A stretch of 64,000 bases of DNA from Taibaiella sp. (GTDB taxonomy: Bacteria > Bacteroidota > Bacteroidia > Chitinophagales > Chitinophagaceae), in assembly GCA_019638495.1 (NCBI GenBank), contig JAHBTQ010000008.1:143370-207369 (forward strand), given 5' to 3'. This document shows, in pieces, positions 18,312 through 27,011 of this stretch. The notes under the pieces were generated by a model. That model saw only the letters and a program-made list of their open reading frames with translations, was not told where the DNA came from and did not search any database. The translations under genes were made by a program, and so were the position numbers. Positions within the stretch are counted from its first letter, which is position 1. Every line of letters starts with the position of its first letter.

Positions 18312-19537
18312 CAGGCTATGAAATCGTTGATTGCTTGTATGTAATGACAACCCGGAGCATGGTCGGTGCGCATGCGGGTTGCCAGGCTGTTGATGACTTT
18401 CTGCACTTTCTCCTCCTTCTCTTGCGGACATGTGCACTTATGCCCTGCAAACACAGCAGGATCCAGCGGCAACGCCATCAGCTTGCTCTTTACTTCCTTC
18501 AGCACCGGTACATGCTTGCGCATTTCGCACCACTGCAGGAATTCTGAGATATGTTCTTCTATTATCGCTAGTGCTTTCGGCACTTCTGCGCTGCGCTTCT
18601 GCAGGGTCTCGTCCTTTATGCGAGACAGCATGTCCACGTCTACAAAGGTTACACCCTCTATAGAGCGAGCCTCTTCGGCCACATTGCAAGGAACAGAAAT
18701 ATCTATCAACAGCTTTTTGCCCGCCCCCAACAAGTGCTCACTCAATATCACCGGTTCGGCTGCGTTGGTAGACACAACAATTATGTCCGCAGTCTGTACT
18801 TCATCTGCCAGAGCTTCTAACGGAGCTGAACGCAGTTTCAGTTGGGCGGCCAATTCCTGCGCGGTGGCCTCTGTACGGTTCACAAGGGTAATGTTGTGGG
18901 TACCCAGGTATTCCACCATGTTGCGGCAAGTCACCCGGCCTATCTTGCCGGTTCCCACCAGCACAATTTTCGAATTGTTTACATCTGCAGCTTCTCCCAG
19001 GTATTCACGTATGTACTGTATGGCCGCAAATGACACAGAAACTGTTCCTCCGCTCAACTCTGTATTGGTCTTCACCGCTTTGGATGCCTGCATTACCGAG
19101 TTCAGTACACGCTCCATATAGGTGCCTATAAAGCCGTTTGCTTTGGCAAACTTCACAGCAGTGCGTATCTGGCCCAGTATTTCATAGTCACCCAGTATTT
19201 GCGAATCAAGACCCGCAGCTACGTGATATAGATGCTGAATAGCCTCACGGCCCTCCTTAGCATAACAGATATCAGCGAATACATTTACATCACCCGATGT
19301 AACGCTGCAGATAAGTGCAGCCATCTGCTCTGCACTCGCCGAAAAGCCGTAAAGCTCCGTGCGGTTGCACGTAGAGACCACAAAAAGGTCACTAACGCCG
19401 AAATTTCTTGCTGAAGATAGTAGGGTTGCGTACTGGTCCTGGTTCACGGCAAAAAGCCCACGTACAGCCGAATCGCTTTTTTTATAGTTGATACCAACTA
19501 CCCTGAATCCCTCTGTTTGCTGCGTGCTCTGCATCAT
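18311..19537 (-). CDS. hemA: Glutamyl-tRNA reductase
   Basis: A 408-residue protein with the catalytic motif VVSTCNRTELYG (nucleophile Cys57), the spinal-helix entry GLDSQILGDYEILGQIR, and the NADPH-binding segment VLVGTGKIGRVTCRNM. It reduces glutamyl-tRNA(Glu) to glutamate-1-semialdehyde, the first committed step of C5-pathway haem synthesis. The C-terminal region has extra cysteines and histidines (KCTCPQE, CHYIQA). First gene of hemA-C-D-E-F. A -7 box lies at 19552-19559 and an inverted repeat that could be an operator at 19622-19643. Confidence 0.97.
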   Translation of the reverse strand: MMQSTQQTEGFRVVGINYKKSDSAVRGLFAVNQDQYATLLSSARNFGVSDLFVVSTCNRTELYGFSASAEQMAALICSVTSGDVNVFADICYAKEGREAIQHLYHVAAGLDSQILGDYEILGQIRTAVKFAKANGFIGTYMERVLNSVMQASKAVKTNTELSGGTVSVSFAAIQYIREYLGEAADVNNSKIVLVGTGKIGRVTCRNMVEYLGTHNITLVNRTEATAQELAAQLKLRSAPLEALADEVQTADIIVVSTNAAEPVILSEHLLGAGKKLLIDISVPCNVAEEARSIEGVTFVDVDMLSRIKDETLQKRSAEVPKALAIIEEHISEFLQWCEMRKHVPVLKEVKSKLMALPLDPAVFAGHKCTCPQEKEEKVQKVINSLATRMRTDHAPGCHYIQAINDFIA

Positions 19538-19551
19538 AGTAAACTACGTAG

Positions 19552-19559
19552 CAAAGGTA
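19552..19559 (-). promoter_or_regulatory. -7 promoter box for hemA operon
   Basis: Minus strand TACCTTTG, exact TAnnTTTG match, 14 nt before the hemA ATG. No clear -33 TTG at the usual distance. Confidence 0.55.
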
Positions 19560-19621
19560 ATTTGGGTTCCATTTGCACCGTAATTTTCATGTCATTCCTG
19601 CGTCATTTAAGCGTTTGATAA

Positions 19622-19643
19622 TGGTCAAAGAAATACATGACCA
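19622..19643. promoter_or_regulatory. Inverted repeat upstream of hemA (possible operator)
   Basis: TGGTCA and TGACCA are perfect 6-nt inverted arms separated by 10 nt, giving a 22-nt site with one helical turn between half-sites, as for a dimeric regulator. It lies 63 nt upstream of the hemA -7 box and 90 nt upstream of the divergent NHL-protein start. Which gene it would control is unknown. Confidence 0.3.
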
Positions 19644-19733
19644 CGGTCAGGAAAAACGAATCAGACAGCTACATATAATGCTCATTTTGCATTAACGAGC
19701 ATTAGCATTAATTTCATGTAAAATCAGCACCAC

Positions 19734-19859
19734 ATGAAGTACGCCTTCACACTGATCTTGCTACTTAAGTCCTTCATGCAACTGTATGCCCAAACCATCA
19801 CTACCGTCGTGGGTGGTGGCACCGGTACCACCGACGGCACACCTGCCACGGCAGAATGA
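19734..19859 (+). other. Orphaned signal peptide of the first NHL protein (frameshifted 5' end)
   Basis: This 41-codon frame starts MKYAFTLILLLKSFMQLYAQT and continues into TVVGGGTGT, matching the N-terminus of the paralog at 22652 (TITTVVGGGTGT), then hits TGA. The rest of the protein is in the -1 frame from 19856. Compared with the intact paralog, one base is missing at about 19855-19861. The two frames overlap as ATGA. Read as a gene broken by a single-base deletion, or as a sequencing error. Confidence 0.75.
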
Positions 19860-21580
19860 CTATTCAGCCACGAAGCGTAGTAGCGGATGAAAATGATGTT
19901 CTCTATTTTGTATTCGGGTCGCTACATAAAATCTGGAAGGTCGACCATAGTAATACAGTAACTACGATTGCAGGCACCGGCACTTTTGCAACCAGTGGCG
20001 ACGGAGGGCCTGCCACCGCAGCGGCTGTTGTGGCAGGTAGGGCGATAGCCAGGGATCGGGTTGGCAACGTTTATTTTTCCACAGACAAGCGGGTAAGGAT
20101 GGTAAACACAGCCGACATCATTTCCACATTTGCCGGAAATGGTTCCAACGTTTACAGCGGCGATGGTGGGCCTGCTACGGCCGCTGGCACAGGTCTGATA
20201 ACATGCATCGCTTTTGATACGGCAGGCAATGCTTACCTGGGAGGAGGAATACTGGACAATGTGCGCAAGGTAGACCCGTCAGGAATAATCAGTGTTTTTG
20301 CAGGTACGGGTGTTAATGGCTTTAGCGGCGATGGCGGACCCGCTACAAATGCCCAGTTAAATACAGTACTAGCAATAGCCACAGACTACTTTGGAAATCT
20401 TTATATAGCGGATGGGGCAAACCAAAGAATAAGAAAGGTAGACCCTTCGGGTATAATAACCACAGTCGCCGGAAATGGCACCATTGGCTATTCCGGCGAT
20501 GGTGGTCCCGCTACCGCTGCACAACTGAGTGGGGTGCAAGGGGTAGCATGGGCAGGCGGGTATCTTTACATAGGCGACCGGGGCAATAACCGAATCCGGC
20601 AGGTGGACCCATCGGGCATTATCACCACGATAGCGGGGGATGGCACAGGGTTCTATTCCGGCGACGGAGGACCGGCAACAGCAGCTGGTATTGCACCCTA
20701 CCATTTATTCAGATATGGCGGTGGTAGCTTGTATGTCTGCGATTTCCCCAACAACCGGATACGTAAAATAACCATGCCCAATAATGCGCCCTTTTTTACC
20801 GCAGGCGAGATGACAAACGTGTACACCTGCGGTGCAGAAGCACTGAATATAGACACCACATTGCGGGTAATGGATGCAGACAACCTGCAACCTATAGCCT
20901 GGAGCCTAGCCTCCCCACCTATGCACGGTGTGGTACTAGCCTCCTGCAACCGAATATCCACCGGTGGGGTACTGACACCGTCGGGCATGTCTTATGCACC
21001 AGCAAGCGGCTACACGGGACTAGATACCTTTACCGTACGGGTAAACGACGGCGGCGCATCTGATACTATTACCGTGGTGGTGCATATTGAAACCTTCCCC
21101 ATTGCCGGCCCCATCTCAGGTGCCGATACAATATGTATTGGCGACACTACCCTGTTCAGCGCAGCAGGCACGGGCTCTTGGTCTGCTGCAGGAGCAAGTG
21201 TAACAACCGGCGGCGGCGTGAGCGCCACGGCCACCGGCACAGCTACTATCACCTACACAGTAGCTAACTTCTGCGGCACAGATTATAGCACGCACAACCT
21301 TACGATACTACCGGCCGGCGAATGCCCGGTTGCGGTAAGAAACGTGGAAAGCACGCAGGGAATACTTATCTCCCCCAACCCATCAGATGGCACATTTACT
21401 ATCTTCCTACCAAAGTCAGGTGAAGCACAAATTGTGATAACCGACGTAGCGGGACGAGTGGTAAAGACCGTAAGCACAAACGGCAGCACTACCATGCAAT
21501 TGCATGAGCCTCCGGGGGTTTATGTTCTTACTGCTTACACGGCCGATGGAGTAGTGAGAGGAAAAGTGGTGGTGAAGTGA
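19856..21580 (+). CDS. NHL-repeat T9SS protein, copy 1 (body, frameshifted from its signal peptide)
   Basis: A 574-residue frame with five NHL-like propeller units marked by the recurring phrase SGDGGPAT[AN]A and VDPSGIITTVAGNGT. A cadherin-like Ig segment follows (YTGLDTFTVRVNDGGASDTI), then one ICIGDTTLFSA Ig-type repeat, and a T9SS sorting domain (ISPNPSDGTFTIF ... GKVVVK). It is close to identical to copy 2 (22652-24508) over the C-terminal half. The frame lacks an export signal: the signal peptide lies in another frame at 19734-19859, so as sequenced the product could not be secreted. The ATG at 19856 is probably not a natural start. Confidence 0.8.
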   Translation: MTIQPRSVVADENDVLYFVFGSLHKIWKVDHSNTVTTIAGTGTFATSGDGGPATAAAVVAGRAIARDRVGNVYFSTDKRVRMVNTADIISTFAGNGSNVYSGDGGPATAAGTGLITCIAFDTAGNAYLGGGILDNVRKVDPSGIISVFAGTGVNGFSGDGGPATNAQLNTVLAIATDYFGNLYIADGANQRIRKVDPSGIITTVAGNGTIGYSGDGGPATAAQLSGVQGVAWAGGYLYIGDRGNNRIRQVDPSGIITTIAGDGTGFYSGDGGPATAAGIAPYHLFRYGGGSLYVCDFPNNRIRKITMPNNAPFFTAGEMTNVYTCGAEALNIDTTLRVMDADNLQPIAWSLASPPMHGVVLASCNRISTGGVLTPSGMSYAPASGYTGLDTFTVRVNDGGASDTITVVVHIETFPIAGPISGADTICIGDTTLFSAAGTGSWSAAGASVTTGGGVSATATGTATITYTVANFCGTDYSTHNLTILPAGECPVAVRNVESTQGILISPNPSDGTFTIFLPKSGEAQIVITDVAGRVVKTVSTNGSTTMQLHEPPGVYVLTAYTADGVVRGKVVVK

Positions 21581-21931
21581 TGGGTATCAACCGATTAATT
21601 ACAACTATTTTTCCGAAATAAACACCATGAAAACATTGTTTTTTTTTCATTCGTACATGTTAACTTCGTGTGAATGACTTTTTGCTATAGCAAATGTCAT
21701 AAAATGACCGGTGCATATTGTGAGCACAAAAAAGAGCAGGACAATAAATGGCACACCGAAGCCTACCAGAATTGCCTGCCCTAAGAGCGCTACTCAATGC
21801 TAACTGACATCGTCTGCCGGAACAGTGCGAAGCAACTAACCCGAGTACCCGCCCATGTAGCATTGGTAAAGGTACGAATATTGGTATTGTGAGCGTTGTT
21901 CACCGCTTGCTCAATGGGCGGTTCTTATAAA
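21581..21931 (+). repeat. Duplicated non-coding block, copy A, with conserved hairpins
   Basis: This ~350-nt stretch directly after NHL copy 1 recurs, with scattered substitutions and small indels, after NHL copy 2 (24509-24859). It has no convincing reading frame. Conserved hairpins: ATGACTTTTTGCTA/TAGCAAATGTCAT at 21674-21700; GTGC/GCAC around 21716; arms at 21733-21740 and 21774-21782 (AGAGCAGG with GCCTGCCCT, one mispair); and ACCGC/GCGGT near the end (about 21902-21924). It could be a structured RNA, a long 3' UTR, or simply part of the duplicated segment. It accounts for most of the long gap before 21978. Confidence 0.7.
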
Positions 21932-21977
21932 TGCGGGGAATGTTAAATCAACATTGAATTACGTAAATAACACAAAC

Positions 21978-22481
21978 ATGAAAAAGACATTGAACATCAT
22001 ATTGCTGCTAGTGCTCATTTCTAGCAAAGCAGATTCCCAGGTTTTAACGATCAGAAACCTGAACAACCTATGTACAGTATTTGTCACTTTGCACGCTATA
22101 GATTTCGATCCAACCTGGGGTAACGATATGCCATGTGACATTATCTCCAACACTATTACTGTTCCTCCGGGAACAGTGTCCTGGCCCAACCTGGCAACGT
22201 TCGCTTCCCCTGGCCCGGGCTTTTCTTCTTTTACGACACCCGTACCAGGCACTTATTTCACAACGACCACGCAATTTGAGTGGACTGATGCATCTTACCA
22301 ATGGCAATGTCCATCACCTTGTGTAGGCAACGGTGGAGATAATATGTCGGACCCATCGGTGACAAATTGCTTCGGACTGCCTGCCTCTGGGACTTCATTT
22401 GGAACTTGCATTACTGGAGGCACCTATAATAACCTAACAGGATTCGGTTTCATGGATGACGTTCGGCTAGACTTCAACTAG
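21978..22481 (+). CDS. Small exported protein of unknown function
   Basis: A 167-residue protein with a clear signal peptide (MKKTLNIILLLVLISSKADSQ). The mature part is rich in Thr, Pro, Gly and aromatic residues, with about seven cysteines (for example MPCDIIS, WQCPSPCVGNGG, NCFGLP, GTCITGG) that could form disulphides. No family recognised. The start at ATG 21978 is preferred over an upstream TTG. It follows copy A of the duplicated non-coding block, in the same relative position as the unrelated-looking 24916 gene after copy B. Confidence 0.65.
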   Translation: MKKTLNIILLLVLISSKADSQVLTIRNLNNLCTVFVTLHAIDFDPTWGNDMPCDIISNTITVPPGTVSWPNLATFASPGPGFSSFTTPVPGTYFTTTTQFEWTDASYQWQCPSPCVGNGGDNMSDPSVTNCFGLPASGTSFGTCITGGTYNNLTGFGFMDDVRLDFN

Positions 22482-22567
22482 CACACTCTTACGAACGTGT
22501 CGAAGAGGTTTTTGAAACACAAGAGAGCCACTTGCTTGTATTTCGTTCTTTATAAGGCACACGAATT

Positions 22568-22603
22568 AAGAGAGGCTGTTTCCTACTTTTGAGACAGCCT
22601 CTT
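22568..22603. terminator. Strong hairpin terminator
   Basis: AAGAGAGGCTGTTTC and GAGACAGCCTCTT form a stem of about 13 bp with an 8-nt loop. It lies 87 nt after the 21978 gene and before NHL copy 2. Its core GGCTGT-TC/GAGACAGCC is shared with the terminator at 62434. Confidence 0.7.
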
Positions 22604-22651
22604 AATCAAGCAAGCAAATTATCCAGTGGGTAGGTTTTTCATCGAAAAAAA

Positions 22652-24508
22652 ATGAAAAAAATGAAAAAACTAATATCTGTAGTCAGTTTAGCGCTTTGTG
22701 GATTCTTTTGCACTAGCCAAACCATCACCACAGTAGTTGGCGGAGGCACCGGCACCGTAGATGGTACTCCTGCCACGGCAGCATCGGCCATTCAGCCCAA
22801 GAGCGTGGTGTCAGACGAAAATGATGTCATCTATTTTGTATTCTATTCATTAAACAAGGTCTGGAAAGTAGATCATACAAACACAGTCTCTACCCTGGCA
22901 GGCAACGGCACCTCTGCTACATCTGGAGATGGAGGCCCTGCCACTTCCGCATCGGTGATTTCAGGCAGGGCGATAGCAAGGGACAGAACAGGCAATGTCT
23001 ATTTTTCCACAGACAAACGAATAAGAATGGTGAACACCGCGGGTATCATTTCGACCTTTGCGGGCAACGGATCCACTGTATATAGTGGCGATGGCGGGCC
23101 CGCTACTGCTGCCGGAATTGGTAATATTACGTGCATAACCTTCGATACCGCAGGAAATGCCTACCTGGGAGGCGGCATTCATGACAATGTGCGCAAGGTA
23201 GAGCCATCGGGCATAATCAGCGTTTTTGCAGGTACAGGTGTTACAGGCTTTAGCGGTGATGGTGGGCCCGCGACAAATGCTCAAGTTTACTCTATCTTGG
23301 ATATTGCCACAGATTATGCAGGGAATGTTTTCATAGCCGACGAAGGAAATCAAAGGGTAAGAAAGGTAGACCCCTCAGGAATTATCACGACGGTCGCCGG
23401 AAACGGCACGATAGGTTATGCCGGCGATGGGGGTCCCGCCACCGCAGCACAACTCAGTGGGGTACATGGTGTGGCATGGGCAGGAGGATACCTTTATATA
23501 GGCGAGCGGGGCAATAATCGCATCCGGCAGGTGGATCCGGCAGGAATTATCACCACCATTGCGGGCAATGGGTCCGGCATCACGTCCGGCGATGGAGGGC
23601 CAGCTACTGCGGCTGGCATTGCACCCGGTCAGTTGTTCAGGTACGGCGGTGGCAGCCTTTACGTCTGCGATGTAATAAACAACCGGATACGCAAAATAAC
23701 CATGCCCAATAATGCTCCCTTTTTTACCGCAGGCGAGATGACAAACGTGTGCACCTGCGGTGCAGAAGCACTGAATATAGACACCACATTGCGGGTAATG
23801 GATGCAGACAACCTGCAACCCATGGCCTGGAGCCTGGCCTCCCCACCTATGCACGGTGTGGCACTAGCATCCTGCAACCGAATATCCACCGGAGGTGTAC
23901 TGACACCGTCAGGCGTGTCTTATGCCCCGGCTAGTGGCTACACGGGACTAGATACGTTTACTGTACGTGTAAACGATGGTGGCGCATCTGATACTATTAC
24001 CGTGGTGGTGCATATTGAAACCTTTCCCATTGCCAGCCCCATCTCAGGTCCCGACACGATATGCATAGGCGACACTACGCTATTCAGCGCAGGCAGCATG
24101 GGTGTATGGTCGGCATCGGGAGCTAGTGTATCGGCAACAGGCGGCGTAAGCGCTACAGCAACCGGCACCGCTACAATTACTTATACAGTGTCTAACTTCT
24201 GCGGCACAGATTATAGCACACACAACGTCACTATACTGCCTGCGGGTGAGTGCCCGGTTGCGGTGAGAAACGTGGCAGGTACTCAGGGAATACTTATCTA
24301 CCCCAACCCATCAAATGGCACATTTACTATCTTCCTACCAAAGTCAGGCGACGCACAAATTGTGATAACCGACGTGGCGGGACGGGCTGTAAAGACCGTA
24401 AGCACAGAGGGCAGCACTACCATGCAATTGCGTGAGCCACCGGGGGTTTACATTCTTACTGCGTACATGGCAGATGGAGTAGTGAGAGGAAAAGTGGTGA
24501 TGAAGTGA
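22652..24508 (+). CDS. NHL-repeat T9SS protein, copy 2 (intact)
   Basis: A 618-residue exported protein with a signal peptide (KKLISVVSLALCGFFCTSQ). Five NHL-type propeller units are each tagged by GDGGPAT (for example GTSATSGDGGPATSA, TVYSGDGGPATAA, GFSGDGGPATNA, GYAGDGGPATAA, ITSGDGGPATAA) with intervening DRTGNVYFS, DTAGNAYLGG and DYAGNVFIAD. Then come a cadherin-like segment, an ICIGDTTLFSA repeat and a T9SS CTD (IYPNPSNGTFTIF ... GKVVMK). It is probably a surface beta-propeller with a binding role; ligand unknown. Tandem paralog of 19734-21580. The near-identity of the C-terminal halves points to recent duplication or gene conversion. Confidence 0.85.
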   Translation: MKKMKKLISVVSLALCGFFCTSQTITTVVGGGTGTVDGTPATAASAIQPKSVVSDENDVIYFVFYSLNKVWKVDHTNTVSTLAGNGTSATSGDGGPATSASVISGRAIARDRTGNVYFSTDKRIRMVNTAGIISTFAGNGSTVYSGDGGPATAAGIGNITCITFDTAGNAYLGGGIHDNVRKVEPSGIISVFAGTGVTGFSGDGGPATNAQVYSILDIATDYAGNVFIADEGNQRVRKVDPSGIITTVAGNGTIGYAGDGGPATAAQLSGVHGVAWAGGYLYIGERGNNRIRQVDPAGIITTIAGNGSGITSGDGGPATAAGIAPGQLFRYGGGSLYVCDVINNRIRKITMPNNAPFFTAGEMTNVCTCGAEALNIDTTLRVMDADNLQPMAWSLASPPMHGVALASCNRISTGGVLTPSGVSYAPASGYTGLDTFTVRVNDGGASDTITVVVHIETFPIASPISGPDTICIGDTTLFSAGSMGVWSASGASVSATGGVSATATGTATITYTVSNFCGTDYSTHNVTILPAGECPVAVRNVAGTQGILIYPNPSNGTFTIFLPKSGDAQIVITDVAGRAVKTVSTEGSTTMQLREPPGVYILTAYMADGVVRGKVVMK

Positions 24509-24859
24509 TGGGTATCAACCGATTAATTACAACTATTTTTCCGAAATAAATACCATGAAATCATTGTTTTTTTTTTTCATTCGTTCATGTTAATTTCGTG
24601 TGAATGACTTTTTGCTATAGCAAATGTCATGAAAATGACCGGTGCAAAGATTAAGCACAAAGAGCAGGCTAATAAATGGCACACCGAAGCCTACCAAAAT
24701 TGCCTGCTCTAATAGCGCTACTCAATGCCTAACTGATTTCGTCTGCCGGAACAGCATGAAACAATGACCTGAGTACCTGCGCACTTTGCAAGGTAAAGGT
24801 ATGAAAGTTTGATTTGTTAGTGTTGTTGACCGCTTGCTTATTGGGCGGTTTCTAAAAGT
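24509..24859 (+). repeat. Duplicated non-coding block, copy B, with conserved hairpins
   Basis: Second copy of the block described at 21581. The stem at 24661-24669/24702-24710 (AGAGCAGGC with GCCTGCTCT) is perfect here, 9 bp, around a nearly invariant loop region. The GTGC/GCAC stem is kept while its loop sequence differs from copy A, as expected if structure matters. It also has an 11-12 nt T-run absent at that length from copy A, and an ACCGC/GCGGT hairpin at the end (24830-24851). No gene seen in it. The stretch from here to 24915 is AT-rich leader sequence. Confidence 0.7.
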
Positions 24860-24915
24860 GCGGAGCAGAGTTACCGAAAGAAATTTCACAATACATTCAT
24901 GTAAAAACATTCAAA

Positions 24916-25341
24916 ATGAAAATCTTATTTAGCATCTTATTAATCGGCATTTGCTCTTTTATACTGCCGAATTCAGCTTTTGCGAAACAATACCACGCAA
25001 CTGGAAGTGTTCAAGGAACGTATAATGGACAGCCATGCCTTATACAATATGATGTTACTATCAACTATGACGTCGTATTTGGTATGCCTCCAATCCAAAT
25101 TACATCAATCCATGGTTCCATTAGCGGTTGTGGCGGCTCGTATCAGTTTATGGTCGTTCCTACCTACAATAATGGCGGTTCCGTTGGGCAAGATCCAAAT
25201 GGACAGAATATTGTTACGTCTCTAGTTTGGTCTGGAATCGAAGATGAAGATTTCGCTGCTTATTTGGGTTCGCAACAAATGCAATCCGTATGGTGTAACG
25301 AGATTAACAGTGTAATAGTCCCGCAGTTACCTACAAATTAA
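24916..25341 (+). CDS. Small exported protein of unknown function
   Basis: A 141-residue protein with a signal peptide (MKILFSILLIGICSFILPNSAFA). The mature ~118 residues begin KQYHATGSVQG and contain three cysteines (QPCLIQ, SGCGGS, VWCNEI) and many beta-prone stretches, suggesting a small secreted beta-sandwich. No family recognised. It follows the second duplicated non-coding block and precedes a hairpin at 25357-25391 and another exported protein. Confidence 0.6.
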   Translation: MKILFSILLIGICSFILPNSAFAKQYHATGSVQGTYNGQPCLIQYDVTINYDVVFGMPPIQITSIHGSISGCGGSYQFMVVPTYNNGGSVGQDPNGQNIVTSLVWSGIEDEDFAAYLGSQQMQSVWCNEINSVIVPQLPTN

Positions 25342-25356
25342 CAATAAATGAAACGC

Positions 25357-25391
25357 ATGTATGGGCGTAATAATATAGTACGTCCATACAT
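25357..25391 (+). terminator. Hairpin, probable terminator after the 24916 gene
   Basis: ATGTATGGGCGT and ACGTCCATACAT form a 12-bp stem with one mismatch and an 11-nt loop, 15 nt after the stop codon. The following sequence is AT-rich rather than a pure T-run, so termination strength is uncertain. Confidence 0.5.
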
Positions 25392-25408
25392 TTAAATATA
25401 CGAGTTCA

Positions 25409-26098
25409 ATGAAATCCATCCTACTTGTTTTAATATTACAAGTGACGACAAATTACTTTGTGCATGCGCAAAATCCTCAATTTGTCTATCTGTACGATTA
25501 TGAAGATTATGAGGCGCGCACAAATAACCCCGTTTGGGATAGTGAGGCAATGTCCAAAAGCGCAACAAAGATACTTACGTCGAAGGTGCAACTGGAGGGG
25601 GTAACCTATACAAACGGCACTCGTTTACGCCTTTACGTAAATGATAGCAAGTTACACGACACAATAAGAGTAGGTAATACAGTAAGCGTAAACCTTCATT
25701 CCGAGAATAACTCAGGCGACCTTACCACCTTCTATAACAACAAAGATGTTATAAAAATACAAATGGGTGATACAATGTGCTTTTACAACGACACGAGCTA
25801 CCTTTTTGTAAAGACAAATGAACGAAGTACAATTGGACGCTGGAATTGCGAAGCCTACAAGAGTATACTACCCACCTACAGTCACGTGATAATCTGGTCC
25901 ACCAATGAAATCCCACGTCAGGTTTGTCCCGGGTATCTCAATGGAGTTGAAGGAGGAGTTGTTCAAATAGACAATATCACGAAGAAAATAAAAATTAAAT
26001 TAATAAATTATAAAAAAATGGAGCATCAAAACACTTTCTTGATCAATTGCACACAATCAATCCGGCAACCATTTACGTTCATAGACGCATACCGTTAA
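25409..26098 (+). CDS. Exported protein of unknown function
   Basis: A 229-residue protein with a signal peptide (MKSILLVLILQVTTNYFVHAQ). The mature part starts NPQFVYLYDYEDYEAR, is rich in Asn, Thr and Tyr, and has four cysteines (TMCFY, WNCEAY, QVCPGY, INCTQS). Base composition is more A+T-rich than the housekeeping genes, as in the neighbouring small genes, which may point to acquired DNA. No known domain recognised. Confidence 0.6.
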   Translation: MKSILLVLILQVTTNYFVHAQNPQFVYLYDYEDYEARTNNPVWDSEAMSKSATKILTSKVQLEGVTYTNGTRLRLYVNDSKLHDTIRVGNTVSVNLHSENNSGDLTTFYNNKDVIKIQMGDTMCFYNDTSYLFVKTNERSTIGRWNCEAYKSILPTYSHVIIWSTNEIPRQVCPGYLNGVEGGVVQIDNITKKIKIKLINYKKMEHQNTFLINCTQSIRQPFTFIDAYR

Positions 26099-26425
26099 AG
26101 CGGCTGATGGCAGTTTGCCGCTCCAAATCAAATTGGCACGCAAACGCGTTCTTACCTTTATACGATAGAGTTTCTGAAATTGGTTCAGATTTTTCTCCTT
26201 AAGCTTAATCGACACGAGTTTCAACCAATCCGTTATATTTTTAAGACGCAATCTTCGAACCTAATCAAATCCTTCTGAACTAAAAAAACTCCATTTATTG
26301 CAGTCGGATTTTTTTTTGCACTCAACTATATTTTTCCAACCCAAAATTCTAATCTCCGAACAGAAGGGTTCTATCTCTACGATAATGGCATCGATACACT
26401 GAATACTATTCGGGACGGTGCAAAA

Positions 26426-26908
26426 ATGCAATCTGACTTGGTAGAAAGTATGAAGAAGATGGGATATCTCGAAACAGATGAGAATGCACCGGTTTTCGAC
26501 AGTATTGCCATAAATAGCGAAGGCTCTACATTCATAAGTTTCATTGCGTTCTATAACGACAAAAGTGGCATGGCCTGGGCTTCTGCACTTAGAAACAAAG
26601 GAGTGATAGACACATTTTTGCAAATATATGAACAGAGAAAAAAATTCTTCCCCTCCAGCAAACTAGACGAAACCGTTGCCATGTCAGACATCTACTTTCA
26701 GAATGACAGTGTATTCACCTATGTTATTGGCGGAAGACATGACTATTTTGCCAGTGCATATACCTGCACCATCCGCGGAAATAAGTTGATAGTGAAAAAG
26801 ACCCGAAAGGCTGAACCAAATCAAGAACACGCGATACTGGAATACGTTTTTATTCCTTTCAGCGATATACCTTCTGACCTTGTTATTCATCAAAGGCTGA
26901 CCAGGTAA
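26426..26908 (+). CDS. Protein of unknown function, probably lacking its true start codon
   Basis: The 160-codon frame from ATG 26426 has no known family. In the same frame the reading extends upstream without a stop to 26279, and that extension looks like a signal peptide (KKTPFIAVGFFFALNYIF) followed by NLRTEGFYLYDNGIDT. The codon where ATG would be expected is ACT, and no ATG, GTG or TTG exists in the extension. The gene may have lost its start by mutation and only a truncated cytoplasmic form, if any, could be made. A run of nine T lies in the signal region. The 180 nt before it (26099-26278) show nothing else. Confidence 0.5.
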   Translation: MQSDLVESMKKMGYLETDENAPVFDSIAINSEGSTFISFIAFYNDKSGMAWASALRNKGVIDTFLQIYEQRKKFFPSSKLDETVAMSDIYFQNDSVFTYVIGGRHDYFASAYTCTIRGNKLIVKKTRKAEPNQEHAILEYVFIPFSDIPSDLVIHQRLTR

Positions 26909-27011
26909 GGCGGTTTTAATCTGTAATAATACGCCGGCCAATATTGCGTAACTCTTTTTGCGAGTAATTATATGCCTGCATTGAACTCCGCTTTTAGCTA
27001 TCTTTAAATTG

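Noticed and set aside
18366..19121. 251-codon plus-strand frame opposite hemA
   Set aside because: Lies wholly within hemA, which has all catalytic motifs; the translation is Ser/Thr/Cys-rich without domain features.
19855..19861. Programmed -1 frameshifting in NHL copy 1
   Set aside because: No slippery heptamer is present at the junction, and the paralog is in one frame; a single-base deletion explains it better.
21660..21863. 67-codon minus-strand frame in the duplicated non-coding block
   Set aside because: Not maintained in the second copy of the block, so it is unlikely to be coding.
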